Shown here one piece after another: positions 50,803 to 60,477 of a DNA stretch of 64,000 nucleotides. The DNA lies in contig NZ_DS264346.1 of assembly GCF_000153925.1 (NCBI RefSeq), forward strand, positions 61,296 through 125,295, in the 5' to 3' direction. This DNA is from [Ruminococcus] torques ATCC 27756. GTDB lineage: Bacteria > Bacillota > Clostridia > Lachnospirales > Lachnospiraceae. The notes under the pieces were generated by a model. That model ran no database searches and was not told the origin of the DNA. It worked only from the letters and a program-made list of their open reading frames with translations. The position numbers and the translations under genes were made by a program. How positions within the stretch are numbered: the stretch's first letter is position 1; the number at the start of each line of letters is the position of its first letter.

Positions 50803-53800
50803 ATGGGGAGAAAAAACAGAATATTTAAGGGGAATCTGAAAGCATCGCAAATCTTGGCGGTGCTTATGTTGATCGTTATGATCATCCGGCCGATTATGGA
50901 AGTCTCGGCAAAACCAGGTGAAATTACAACAGAAAACCCTTCCGCAGAGGTGGGGAAGGAAGGAGAAAGTCTGTCCGACGGAATAGATGGGAGCGCCCTA
51001 TATCCGTTAGAAGAGAATGGGCAAAACGGGCAGACGTCTGAAAACGATGCTGTACGGCAAAACGGGCAGACGTCTGATGAGACAGACGCGAAGAACAGTC
51101 CGAATGCATCGGATAGAACGGTTTCTGAAGGATCATCGGAAGAAGAGAACATGACATCTGCGCAGCAGGAAAGCTTGTGCAATGATGAATATTGTTCTCA
51201 CATCTATTATGATCTGGATGGGAGGCAACATGCGCTCTGCGCTCTCGGGGAGCGGATGACAGAGACGGATGTTTACAGAACAGCGGAAGACAGCGCGGTA
51301 TATGAAGCAATGTATTTTGCAAGTATCCCGAACTTGTATGAGGCAAGTGCGTTCGGCGGAGCGACAACGTTTGAGAAACTGCATGTAAATACAGTCTACG
51401 CATTGTTTTATAAAGAAGATCCGATTGAACCGGGGAATGCGGGGAAAAAGGAAATACCGAAGACATATCGAATGATCAGCGTCGACGAAGCGGGACTGTT
51501 CGGAACGGTAATACCGGAAGGCTGTTCTTATGTTGCGTTTGAGATGGAAGTAACGAATAAAAACGGAGAAGCGAGAGAAATAGACTCTCAGATCGTATAC
51601 AATCTGCGTCAGGCCGCAAATCCGAACGACCCTTATCATGAGATAAAAAAAGAGCCGGTAATAGACGCCGCCGGAGAGGTAAAGCAAAGAGGATCGGGAT
51701 CTTTTGTATTTACGCAAAAGACAAGAGACTGCTTTTACTGGGACATGTCCTATCACACGTCCTACTGGGGAGGTCATCCGTCATCAAGTAATAACATCTT
51801 GGATGAACTGGCGATCTATGTTGATAATGACAAAGACGGAAATTATGATACGAAAACAGATAAAGTGTGGGATGAGTTATGGGTATCTTACGCAGATAAA
51901 AACGGAAAGATCGTATCAAAGAAAGTTACAAGAGAGACCCGCTATGAATTATGTACTTATTATGCGTTTGGAAAAGGATCAGGTCTGACAGAACTGTCGC
52001 TTCTGGCAATTTCAAACGGAGAGCTTAATGAAAAAGGCGGTTTTAAACATCCTTCCGATAATAAAGAAGACGATAAAGTATATTATCAGTTATATAATAT
52101 TGCATCAGGCGATAACTTTTTCATTCTGAGGAACTTGGATGACAGTCATCGTATTTGGAGAAGTTATGAAACAGACGGCGATCGGTATGTCGCGTTTAAA
52201 GATCAGATGTACGGAACGTCGGGAGCGCTCGTTGCAAGTGGTGTAGAAGGCGGGAAAACAGAAGCGGCGGATACGGTGGAATATCGTCTTTGCGAAAACC
52301 CGGAAGACGGGCAGGCAGTGGAAACCGAATGGAAAAAGATGGATCAGGCGCTGCCGGAATCTTCGGGAACGGGTCAGGCAAGCGAAGATATGGAAAATGA
52401 AGTTTTTTATAAAACATTTTTTACACATGAAAAACTGTCGGATAAAGAAAAGTATATTCAATTTCGTATATGTGAAAACAGAGCAGACGGCAAAGTTGTA
52501 AAATATAAGACGGATATAACTGAGATTGACGATACTTATGCTTTTCCATGCTTTTTCGCAGACGTACTTCAGAAGAAAAGTTTAAGTTATACGAGTGAGC
52601 AGTCGAAAATCAACGGAACATGGAGTTCGATCTTTAAGGCGAGCGATCACGGAGATGAGGGAAAGAACATTCCGATAGCGAAAAACAAGTCGTATGATCC
52701 AAAATACTATTACGCAAATACGACGTTTTATGATTATTATTCGGATTATGAACTTCAAGGAAAAAGATTGAGCGAAGTAAACGGATCGCCGTACGAATAT
52801 GAAACGAGTTTCGGAATATTGAACGACGGCATCTCCAAGTATTTCCAAGGGAAAAATGAAAAAGCGGCGGCGTGGTATTATGGAAAATATATCAGGCATC
52901 CGGCTGTAACAGACGGGGATAATCCGCTAAATAATTCTTCTCCGGGCAATATGTCGGGAAATCAGATCGGACCGAATGACTGGCATTCGGGAAATACGTT
53001 AAAGTATGCTTACGGGCATGTCGATAAACAACTGGAAGATGGAAAAATCTCAACTGCAGGTGTGAAACTTCCGCAGTTTGACGAGAGTTTTCTTCGCGGA
53101 AACAATGCGTTTCACTCGGCGCTGGGATACGTGTATAATAACGTTTCATTTCCGTTTTTCCTTGCAGATGACGGCTATTGGGAGTACAGTAGTTTGAAGT
53201 CCGATCATGTGCTGCGGTTAAAAGAAGATCCCGATAAAGGCTATTATTTAGACGTAGGAGAAAAGGAAGACGCGCTGAAAACAGGTGACAGAGATGTCGC
53301 AATGGGAAAAGATCAATTCGGATTTTTCCCGTTTAATGACAAAAACGACGCAACGAAAGAAAACTCGTTTTACCGGTTGGATAGGATGAAAACGAATTTC
53401 TGCTTCGGTATGAAGATGGAACTGGAATTTAAGCTGACGGAAGACGGAAAAGTGCGTATGCCGGGAGAAAAGGCAGGAGAATATATTGAGAAGCCGATTG
53501 AATTTGAGTTTTCGGGAGACGATGATTTCTTATTGTATATCGACGGAAAACTTGTACTTGATATGGCAGGGAAACATAATCCTCTGGAAGGTCATATTAA
53601 CTTTGAGACCGGAGCGGTAGATGTGTACGGATTAAATAAAGACGGTGCAACAGAGGACGGATATCCGATCAATAAAAATCAGCATCATGCACAGGCGAAT
53701 ATTTATGAAAAAAATGATGCGAACGGTCCGTGTTTAGATATGGAAGAACTTTCGCAAGGCATACATAAGATCACGATTTTTTATGCGGAGCGCGGAGCGG

Positions 53801-56800
53801 GTGTTTCCAACTTAAAGATCCGTTTTAATTTCCCGAAAACGAATCAGCTTGATCTGACGAATCAGGTAAGCACTGCTTCGGCAAATCAGAACGTATTCGG
53901 AAAAGCATTAGGATATATCGGAAGTTTTACTTATAAAATATTGAATCAGGCGACAAGCGGAAGGCAGATTCCCGTGGAAGATTCGGTAGGTTATCTCCGT
54001 AACGAAGGCGCTGTTAAGTTTAACGATTTTAAAAACAGCGGAACATACAGAGGGTCTAAGACCGGAGAAAGTGAGCTCAAAGAAGCAGATCCGGACGCAG
54101 AGACAGACGGCCCGATTATCGGTGAGCGCAGCGATGTGATAAAGCTTGTGAATAAAGACAGCGGCAAAAATCTCGATCAGTATCAGATGTCGGAAGAAAT
54201 TGCTTCGGGAAAATACTGGACAACGATCGACTGTGCGGAGAACGGAGGCAGTGTGGATCTGTCAAAAGCGGCATATCTTCAAATGTCAGTTTATAATAAC
54301 TCGGATGCTTCCAGCGCTACCGGGTGGTCGTTAAAAGCGAGACTGACAGACCGGCACGGAAATGTGATCACCAGACCTGCCAGTCAGATGACGTATTATG
54401 GATACAGTAATTCGATGCCGAAAGGCCAGTGGTCGATCGTTCGTCTGAATCTGGCAGACTGGAATTCGGGAATATCGGATTTTGATATGAAAAATGTCGC
54501 CAAAGTGCAGTTCGCCTTTGCGCGTGACAGAGGAAGTCTGTATATGGCGGATATGGATTTTAAAGGAAAGATCATTCCGAACCAATCGACCGGATTTTAT
54601 GCAAGCGACGATCAGATTTCAGATTATGAATCGCTGGGAACAAAAGAGCGGCCTCTTAGCTATAATGAGGCGGTCTTAAATCCGGTAAGCGGAGCGTTCT
54701 TCCGGTTGAATCCGATACAGGAAACAGATGTTGTGAACAACGGAAATGACCTCATGGTCAGATCGAGAGGACTGTTGGAGCTTACAGATGGAAACAAAGC
54801 GTCTTTTGTCGATAAATTCCGTGAGGGAAGTTATTTGCAGATCACACAAGACGATCCGCTGAGAAACAAAGTATTTCGGACTTCGTGGTCGATTTTGGAA
54901 AATGCGGTATATGACGGTGCGTCGGGAATGTATACGGAAGGTTATATTGCGGATAACATTCTTGCGCTGCATCCGACGGCAAGAACGGTGGAAAATGATC
55001 CGGAGATTTTGAATAATACAGTGACGGATGTAAGAACATATACGGCGTCAGACGACAGAAATGTAAAGAGCGCGGACGGAAAAGGGTATCACTATCCGAG
55101 TTCAAACAGAGAAGGACATGTATCGGAAAAGAACGAGACTTTTGTTTTCAGAAGCTATCTCGATCCTGACAACCTTCAGAAAAACGGGATCCATCTGACT
55201 GTGGCGTATAAAAACGATCTGATCAGCGGAGGACTGATCATTACAAAAACCGTCGATCAGATCGATCCGAAAAAAGATCATACATATAAATTTCATGTTC
55301 ATTATACTGACGTAGCCGGAATGAGCCTTGAAGGAAATCTCGGATCGGGAAGCATGTCGGAAAGCGGAAGCAGTATTGTTCAGGAAATCGACGTAACTGT
55401 TCCGGCGGGAAAACAGACTGCAAGCGTAGCAGTGTACGGTATTCCGAAAGAGACTGTATATACGATCCACGAGGAAAATGAGATACCGCAAAATATCGAG
55501 ATCGGCGGGAATTATACTTATCCTCAAAACGTGGCAAAAAATTTCGTGCAGACAGATCCTGACAGAGGCGGTGTACGCACAGGTGATGAGTATGACCACA
55601 AGGTGAAGGTGGGAACAAAGAAATATAATGTGAACGGAACGGAAGTCGAATATAAAACGGCGGAAGGTACAATGAAAGAAAGCGTACAGGAAGTTACGTT
55701 TGCGAATAAACAAGTGCCTGCTCACGGAGAAATTAAGATTACGAAAAAACTTCAGGGAAAAGCGTATGGGGAAGAGCGGGGTTATTTGTTCCATATCCAT
55801 TATAAAACAACGGATGAAAACAATAAGGAAAAGGTCGTTGTCGTTCCGCAGACTGTAGTTGTAAAAGCAGGGGAATTGACAGGAAGTACTGTCTATGAAA
55901 ATATCCCGCTTGGCGCACAATATGAAGTACATGAAGTAGATGAAACCGCTCTTCTGACTTTGGAAGCGGACGCAGGATCAACGGTATTGGGAAGTGATGA
56001 CCCACTTTCGGATACCGAACAGAATCATTCTCATACAGATGTAAAAGCAGAGAAGAAGCATATTTCGATCATTCCGGAAGAAGAAGGGGCGATCGGAAGC
56101 GAATGTGCGAAGAAAGGGTTTTGGACAGCGCAGGGCGGAACGGGAGAAAGCCGTCATAATTTTACGTTTACAAATATCGGCTCTCATAATGTTGCGGTCT
56201 TGAAAACAGACAGTTCCCGAAACGTGCCTTTGGAAAACGCAGGTTTTACGCTTTATGATACGGAAGATAATATCGTTCAAAACCGGACGGCCGTTTATAT
56301 GTGGCAAAATGAGATCAGTATAAGCGATCCGAATTATGACAGTTCGAGCGGAAGGTATCATCGGGGAGATACGTCTTATACGGTATATACGCTGAAAGGC
56401 GATCCGGCTGAGAAAAACGTTTATTATGTACCGCTGACGAATGAAGAGATTGCCGCATATAAAAAGGGAATGGAAGATCCTGAAAGTGCGGAAGGAATGG
56501 ATGCACAGAATCGTGAAAAAGTTCGCGCGGCGGCATGTTTCGAGAACCTTGCGGCAGGAGAATACGTTTTAAAAGAGACGACGCCTCCGAACGGATACGG
56601 CGCGTCAGATCCGATTCGGTTTAAATTATCGATACAGGAGGGAGAGGAAAATCAGTTTGTACTTCCTTACGGAGTAAGTTTGGAAAGTCCTCTCTCCAAT
56701 AAAGAAAATGTGACTCTTCAGGTGAGAAATGAAAAAAACAGCGGAGTCGTAAGCTTTACAAAGGAAAACCGAAAAGGAGAGCCTTTGAAGAACGCGAAGT

Positions 56801-57324
56801 TCGCTTTGTACCGGCTGATCTGCAGCGATCCGTCTCATGGAGGAAAGCATGATAAAGATCTGATCCGGCACGATGAAAACGGTAGTCTCGACGCCGGATA
56901 TGCGTATAAAGATTGTTGGAAATTGCAGGGAACGGCGGTTTCGGATGAAAACGGAACAGTCGAATTCCTAAATCTTCCGGCAGAAGAAGGCACAGAGTAC
57001 CGTCTGGCGGAGTTGAAAGCTCCGAGCGGATACGTGACGGCGAAAGGTCAGTGGAAAGTCACATATGAGAAAGAGACTCATGAACTGAAGATAACCGGAA
57101 GCGTAAAAAGGCCTCCGGCATTTTCGGGGGAAGGAACGGATGAGAATCCGTATAAAGTGATCAACTATACTTATGCCGAATTTCCGTTATCAGGCGGAAG
57201 GGGATACAGCTATCTTGCAGGCACGGTTCTGATCGCGGCGGCAGCCGGGTTGTGGTTTTGGTATGATTCGAGAAAGAGAAAAACTGTAAGATCACGCGGC
57301 ATGAGAAAAGGGGGATATAAATAA
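50803..57324 (+). CDS. Giant sortase-anchored pilin/adhesin (tip-pilin-like)
   Basis: 2173 residues. Signal peptide about 1-36 (cut after VSA), then an acidic low-complexity stretch with repeated NGQTS. A large N-terminal region of unknown fold (about 150-850) follows. A fibro-slime/PA14-like domain lies at about 860-1015 (EFSGDDDFLLYIDGKLVLDM, GAGVSNLKIRF). Two pilin-type beta domains start with GGLIITKTV (about 1475) and GEIKITKKL (about 1640). Two SpaA/Cna-B domains have isopeptide E-boxes YVLKETTPPNGY (about 1930) and YRLAELKAPSGY (about 2075). The C-terminus is FPLSG (2127-2131), a hydrophobic helix and a basic tail. Probably the adhesive tip of the pilus whose backbone and sortase lie at 61.4-64 kb on the other strand. 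Confidence 0.85.
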   Translation: MGRKNRIFKGNLKASQILAVLMLIVMIIRPIMEVSAKPGEITTENPSAEVGKEGESLSDGIDGSALYPLEENGQNGQTSENDAVRQNGQTSDETDAKNSPNASDRTVSEGSSEEENMTSAQQESLCNDEYCSHIYYDLDGRQHALCALGERMTETDVYRTAEDSAVYEAMYFASIPNLYEASAFGGATTFEKLHVNTVYALFYKEDPIEPGNAGKKEIPKTYRMISVDEAGLFGTVIPEGCSYVAFEMEVTNKNGEAREIDSQIVYNLRQAANPNDPYHEIKKEPVIDAAGEVKQRGSGSFVFTQKTRDCFYWDMSYHTSYWGGHPSSSNNILDELAIYVDNDKDGNYDTKTDKVWDELWVSYADKNGKIVSKKVTRETRYELCTYYAFGKGSGLTELSLLAISNGELNEKGGFKHPSDNKEDDKVYYQLYNIASGDNFFILRNLDDSHRIWRSYETDGDRYVAFKDQMYGTSGALVASGVEGGKTEAADTVEYRLCENPEDGQAVETEWKKMDQALPESSGTGQASEDMENEVFYKTFFTHEKLSDKEKYIQFRICENRADGKVVKYKTDITEIDDTYAFPCFFADVLQKKSLSYTSEQSKINGTWSSIFKASDHGDEGKNIPIAKNKSYDPKYYYANTTFYDYYSDYELQGKRLSEVNGSPYEYETSFGILNDGISKYFQGKNEKAAAWYYGKYIRHPAVTDGDNPLNNSSPGNMSGNQIGPNDWHSGNTLKYAYGHVDKQLEDGKISTAGVKLPQFDESFLRGNNAFHSALGYVYNNVSFPFFLADDGYWEYSSLKSDHVLRLKEDPDKGYYLDVGEKEDALKTGDRDVAMGKDQFGFFPFNDKNDATKENSFYRLDRMKTNFCFGMKMELEFKLTEDGKVRMPGEKAGEYIEKPIEFEFSGDDDFLLYIDGKLVLDMAGKHNPLEGHINFETGAVDVYGLNKDGATEDGYPINKNQHHAQANIYEKNDANGPCLDMEELSQGIHKITIFYAERGAGVSNLKIRFNFPKTNQLDLTNQVSTASANQNVFGKALGYIGSFTYKILNQATSGRQIPVEDSVGYLRNEGAVKFNDFKNSGTYRGSKTGESELKEADPDAETDGPIIGERSDVIKLVNKDSGKNLDQYQMSEEIASGKYWTTIDCAENGGSVDLSKAAYLQMSVYNNSDASSATGWSLKARLTDRHGNVITRPASQMTYYGYSNSMPKGQWSIVRLNLADWNSGISDFDMKNVAKVQFAFARDRGSLYMADMDFKGKIIPNQSTGFYASDDQISDYESLGTKERPLSYNEAVLNPVSGAFFRLNPIQETDVVNNGNDLMVRSRGLLELTDGNKASFVDKFREGSYLQITQDDPLRNKVFRTSWSILENAVYDGASGMYTEGYIADNILALHPTARTVENDPEILNNTVTDVRTYTASDDRNVKSADGKGYHYPSSNREGHVSEKNETFVFRSYLDPDNLQKNGIHLTVAYKNDLISGGLIITKTVDQIDPKKDHTYKFHVHYTDVAGMSLEGNLGSGSMSESGSSIVQEIDVTVPAGKQTASVAVYGIPKETVYTIHEENEIPQNIEIGGNYTYPQNVAKNFVQTDPDRGGVRTGDEYDHKVKVGTKKYNVNGTEVEYKTAEGTMKESVQEVTFANKQVPAHGEIKITKKLQGKAYGEERGYLFHIHYKTTDENNKEKVVVVPQTVVVKAGELTGSTVYENIPLGAQYEVHEVDETALLTLEADAGSTVLGSDDPLSDTEQNHSHTDVKAEKKHISIIPEEEGAIGSECAKKGFWTAQGGTGESRHNFTFTNIGSHNVAVLKTDSSRNVPLENAGFTLYDTEDNIVQNRTAVYMWQNEISISDPNYDSSSGRYHRGDTSYTVYTLKGDPAEKNVYYVPLTNEEIAAYKKGMEDPESAEGMDAQNREKVRAAACFENLAAGEYVLKETTPPNGYGASDPIRFKLSIQEGEENQFVLPYGVSLESPLSNKENVTLQVRNEKNSGVVSFTKENRKGEPLKNAKFALYRLICSDPSHGGKHDKDLIRHDENGSLDAGYAYKDCWKLQGTAVSDENGTVEFLNLPAEEGTEYRLAELKAPSGYVTAKGQWKVTYEKETHELKITGSVKRPPAFSGEGTDENPYKVINYTYAEFPLSGGRGYSYLAGTVLIAAAAGLWFWYDSRKRKTVRSRGMRKGGYK

Positions 57325-57443
57325 TAAGGAGCTTCCTGTATAATAAAAAATGTGGATGTTGAAAATTGAAAATACCTCAGAGTACAATAAGACTACTGAC
57401 TGGCAGGTTAGTAAAAATCTTATTGAACAGAGAGGTATCTACA

Positions 57444-58736
57444 ATGAAGTCTAACACACAGAACGCAAAAATTGAAGCTATTACAGAAAAAACTTTGGTA
57501 CTCGGAATCGATGTCGGAAGTGAAACGCATTATGCCAGAGCTTTTGATTACAGAGGAGTCGAGTATTCGAAGAAACCATTCAAATTTAGTAACACGGAAG
57601 CAGGATTCGTGACATTTAAGGCATGGGTTCTGGATATCAAAGAAAAGCATGGGAAGGATAAGGTGATTCCAGGGATGGAACCAACTGGTCATTACTGGTT
57701 TAATCTTGGAAAGTTTCTTCAAGATAATGAAATGAAACCGGTTCTTGTAAATCCTCACCATGTGAAGAAATCAAAAGAACTCGACGACAATCATCCGACA
57801 AAGAATGATCGTAAGGATCCAAAAGTCATTGCAGGATTAGTTAGAGAGGGACGATACATGATCCCATACCTGCCAGACGGTGTTTATGCTGATCTTAGAA
57901 CGGCATCAAACATCAGATTTCAATTACAAGCGGAGCTTACACGAATTCAAAATAGGATTAATCGTTGGTTCAATATATATTTTCCTGAATATAAGACGGT
58001 ATACGGTAAGCCGGATGCCAAAAGTGGAATACTGATTCTAAAGGAAGCACCACTCCCAGAAGATATTCTGACGTTGGGTATTGATGGAGTGAACCAGATT
58101 TGGCGGGATGCAAAGTTGAGAGCAGTTGGAAAGGCGAGGGCAAAGACCCTGATCGAAGCTGCTGAGCACAGTGTCGGAAGCAAAGAAGGTGCAGTATCTG
58201 CAAGAATGGAAATCCGAATGCTTCTGGAGGACTATGAATCCAGAAATATACGTCTTCAGGAAGTGATGGGTCTGATTGAAGGATTGGTAAATCAGATTCC
58301 AATGGCTGAAAAGCTGTTGGAAATCAAAGGTGTAGGAATCAAGACAGTGTCTGGATTTCTTGCAGAGGTAGGCGACATCAGACGCTTTAATGACCCGAAA
58401 GAACTGCAGAAACTTGCAGGTTTAGCACTGGTTGAAAATAGTTCTGGAAAACACAAGGGCAAGACAACAATAAGCAGACGAGGTCGAAAGAGACTTAGAT
58501 ACCTGCTCTTCGAGGTTGCAATGTCGCTTGTAGCGAAGAACCCAGAATTTAGGGAACTCCATAATTACTACACAACTAGAAGGCTAAATCCATTAAAGAA
58601 GATGCAGTCACTTATGGCAATAGCAGCGAAGCTGCTTCGTGTTTTTTATGCCATACTGACAAAAGGCGTGGGCTATGATCCCAAGAAGATGGTCAATGAC
58701 ATCAGGAGACCGGCGGCTTATGCGCAGGCTGCGTAA
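57444..58736 (+). CDS. IS110-family transposase (DEDD plus Ser)
   Basis: 430 residues, apparently intact. RuvC-like DEDD residues are Asp23 (GIDVGS), Glu79 (GMEPTGHYW), Asp122 and Asp125 (NDRKD). A coiled coil lies at about 155-175 and 255-285. The C-terminal Tnp_20 domain has EIKGVGIKTVSGFLAEVG and ENSSGKHKG with the likely nucleophile Ser334. IS110 enzymes recombine donor and target DNA guided by a bridge RNA from the element's non-coding end. ATG 57444 follows AGAGAGGTATCTACA. It differs from the IS110 fragment at 20.45 kb, so more than one lineage has entered this genome. Confidence 0.93.
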   Translation: MKSNTQNAKIEAITEKTLVLGIDVGSETHYARAFDYRGVEYSKKPFKFSNTEAGFVTFKAWVLDIKEKHGKDKVIPGMEPTGHYWFNLGKFLQDNEMKPVLVNPHHVKKSKELDDNHPTKNDRKDPKVIAGLVREGRYMIPYLPDGVYADLRTASNIRFQLQAELTRIQNRINRWFNIYFPEYKTVYGKPDAKSGILILKEAPLPEDILTLGIDGVNQIWRDAKLRAVGKARAKTLIEAAEHSVGSKEGAVSARMEIRMLLEDYESRNIRLQEVMGLIEGLVNQIPMAEKLLEIKGVGIKTVSGFLAEVGDIRRFNDPKELQKLAGLALVENSSGKHKGKTTISRRGRKRLRYLLFEVAMSLVAKNPEFRELHNYYTTRRLNPLKKMQSLMAIAAKLLRVFYAILTKGVGYDPKKMVNDIRRPAAYAQAA

Positions 58737-58744
58737 GAAAAACA

Positions 58745-59100
58745 AGTAACTATAGTGGAGGCTGTCATCTGGGCAGCCACCGAATAAGCAGAATGTAACA
58801 GATAACGTCCACTGAACACAGTGCTGGAACAGGAAGCGAGTCAGTAATCAATAATACAAAGAATGAGCCAGTAGTCGGCAGGAATATTTTCCATGGGGCA
58901 TGACCCCGTTAGGGAGCAAAGCTGACACCTTGGTTATGGGCAGGCAGTACGAAGGAAGTTAGGACCTCTGGAGACAGAGATGATCCTGGTGGATATAGGA
59001 GGTTAGCTGCCATAGAGGGAAGGGTATACACAAGGCCAGTAAAGCGAAAAACAATGACGTTTTATTTCGTATACCCATTAATCACTATTTCAGTACCCGA
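58745..59100 (+). ncRNA. Candidate bridge RNA region of the IS
   Basis: About 350 nt downstream of the transposase with no coding frame but several hairpins: GGCTG/CAGCC (58760-58778), and GGGTATAC (59022-59029) with GTATACCC (59069-59076) enclosing a second stem. IS1111-type elements are known to encode the bridge RNA in the right end. The exact RNA ends and the target- and donor-binding loops cannot be fixed here. Confidence 0.55.
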
Positions 59101-59204
59101 TACACGGAAATGCTTGTAGCTGAGGCCTATTCACTGAGATATAAAAGGTTGAAAAACCTTGAATTTTCAATAAAAAACACTTGATTATATGAGGAGGTAC
59201 TACT

Positions 59205-60440
59205 ATGAGCATTATCCGACCATTTAAAGGAATCCGCCCTCGCGCAGACTTAGCTTCTGCCATAGCCGCCCTTCCTTATGATGTATACAACAGCGAGGAA
59301 GCAAGAGAAATCGTGGCTGCCGAACCGAAGTCTTTTCTTCAGATCGACCGAGCCGAGACGCTTCTTCCAAAAGGCACAAATCCATACAGCGAAGCAGTAT
59401 ATAAAACAGCATCTGAAACACTGAACCGTATGATCGATGAAGGTTCTTTTCTTCAGGACAAAGAACCTTGTTACTACTTATACGCGCTTACAATGAACGG
59501 AAGAACACAGACAGGGCTTGTAGGCTGCGCTTCGATCGACGATTATTGCAACAATGTGATCTTAAAACACGAAAATACACTGGAAGCAAAAGAGCAGGAC
59601 AGAATCCGTCACATCGACGCATGCAGCGCCCAGACCGGACCGATCTTTCTCGCTTACCGCGCCGACAAAAAACTAGGAGAGATCATCAAAAACGTCCGAT
59701 TAACACCTGAAGTCTACGACTTCACCTCTGACGACGGGATAAGACACGAGGTGTGGTGTATAGATAAAATGTCAACGATTGTTGACATTTCTAAGATTTT
59801 TGAGGCGATTCCACATCTGTACATTGCAGACGGACATCACCGCGCAGCTTCTGCTGTCAAAGTCGGACTGAAACGCAGAGCAGAAGATCTCCATTTTTCA
59901 GGAACAGAAGAATACAATTATTTTCTTTCTGTCCTCTTCCCCGCGGACGAACTGGCGATCTACGACTACAATCGAGTTGTTACGGATATGAACGGGTATA
60001 CATTTGAACAATTTCTTGATACAATAAAGAGCAGGTTCGATGTGGCTTTGGCCGGCGTAGAAGCAGTCCGCCCGCAGAAAAAAGGCGAATTCGGAATGTA
60101 TGCCGACGGAAACTGGTATCGTGTAAACGCAAAAGCAGACCTTTTCTCCGGCGATCCGGTAAAAGATCTGGATGTTTCCGTTTTACAGGATCACATCCTT
60201 TCCCCGGTTCTGGGCATCAGCGATCCCAGAACAGATTCCCGCATCCGTTTTATCGGCGGAATCCGGGGACTTGACGCGCTGAAAGACGCCGCAGATCAGA
60301 CAGGCGGGATCGCATTTGCAATGTATCCCACTTCTATGACTGAATTGATGGGCGTTGCGGACGCCGGGCTTCTCATGCCTCCGAAATCAACATGGTTTGA
60401 ACCAAAACTGCGAAGCGGCCTTTTCATTCACCGCTTTTAA
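59205..60440 (+). CDS. DUF1015 family protein
   Basis: 411 residues. RPFKGIRPRADLA with PYDVYN at the start, LKHENTLEAKEQDR, YIADGHHRAASA and FAMYPTSMTELMGVADAG are family hallmarks. The HENT and DGHHR motifs look like an active site, but the reaction is unknown. In many Clostridia the gene follows serC and serA, suggesting a role linked to serine metabolism; those genes are absent here, and the IS lies just upstream. ATG has a strong GAGGAGG site. It is followed by map after a short gap. Confidence 0.85.
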   Translation: MSIIRPFKGIRPRADLASAIAALPYDVYNSEEAREIVAAEPKSFLQIDRAETLLPKGTNPYSEAVYKTASETLNRMIDEGSFLQDKEPCYYLYALTMNGRTQTGLVGCASIDDYCNNVILKHENTLEAKEQDRIRHIDACSAQTGPIFLAYRADKKLGEIIKNVRLTPEVYDFTSDDGIRHEVWCIDKMSTIVDISKIFEAIPHLYIADGHHRAASAVKVGLKRRAEDLHFSGTEEYNYFLSVLFPADELAIYDYNRVVTDMNGYTFEQFLDTIKSRFDVALAGVEAVRPQKKGEFGMYADGNWYRVNAKADLFSGDPVKDLDVSVLQDHILSPVLGISDPRTDSRIRFIGGIRGLDALKDAADQTGGIAFAMYPTSMTELMGVADAGLLMPPKSTWFEPKLRSGLFIHRF

Positions 60441-60477
60441 AATACAGTAATAAAATAACTACAAGGAGATGTTATTC

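Larger units (their letters stand above)
57345..59185 (+). mobile_element. IS110-family (IS1111-type) insertion sequence
   Basis: About 1.8 kb: a short left end, the transposase 57444-58736, and a long non-coding right end. TTGAAAATT (57359-57367) and AATTTTCAA (59162-59170) are sub-terminal inverted repeats, a trait of the IS1111 branch, which lacks true terminal repeats and target duplication. Exact ends are estimates. It sits between the giant pilin gene and the DUF1015 gene, 20 to 35 nt from each. Confidence 0.75.
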
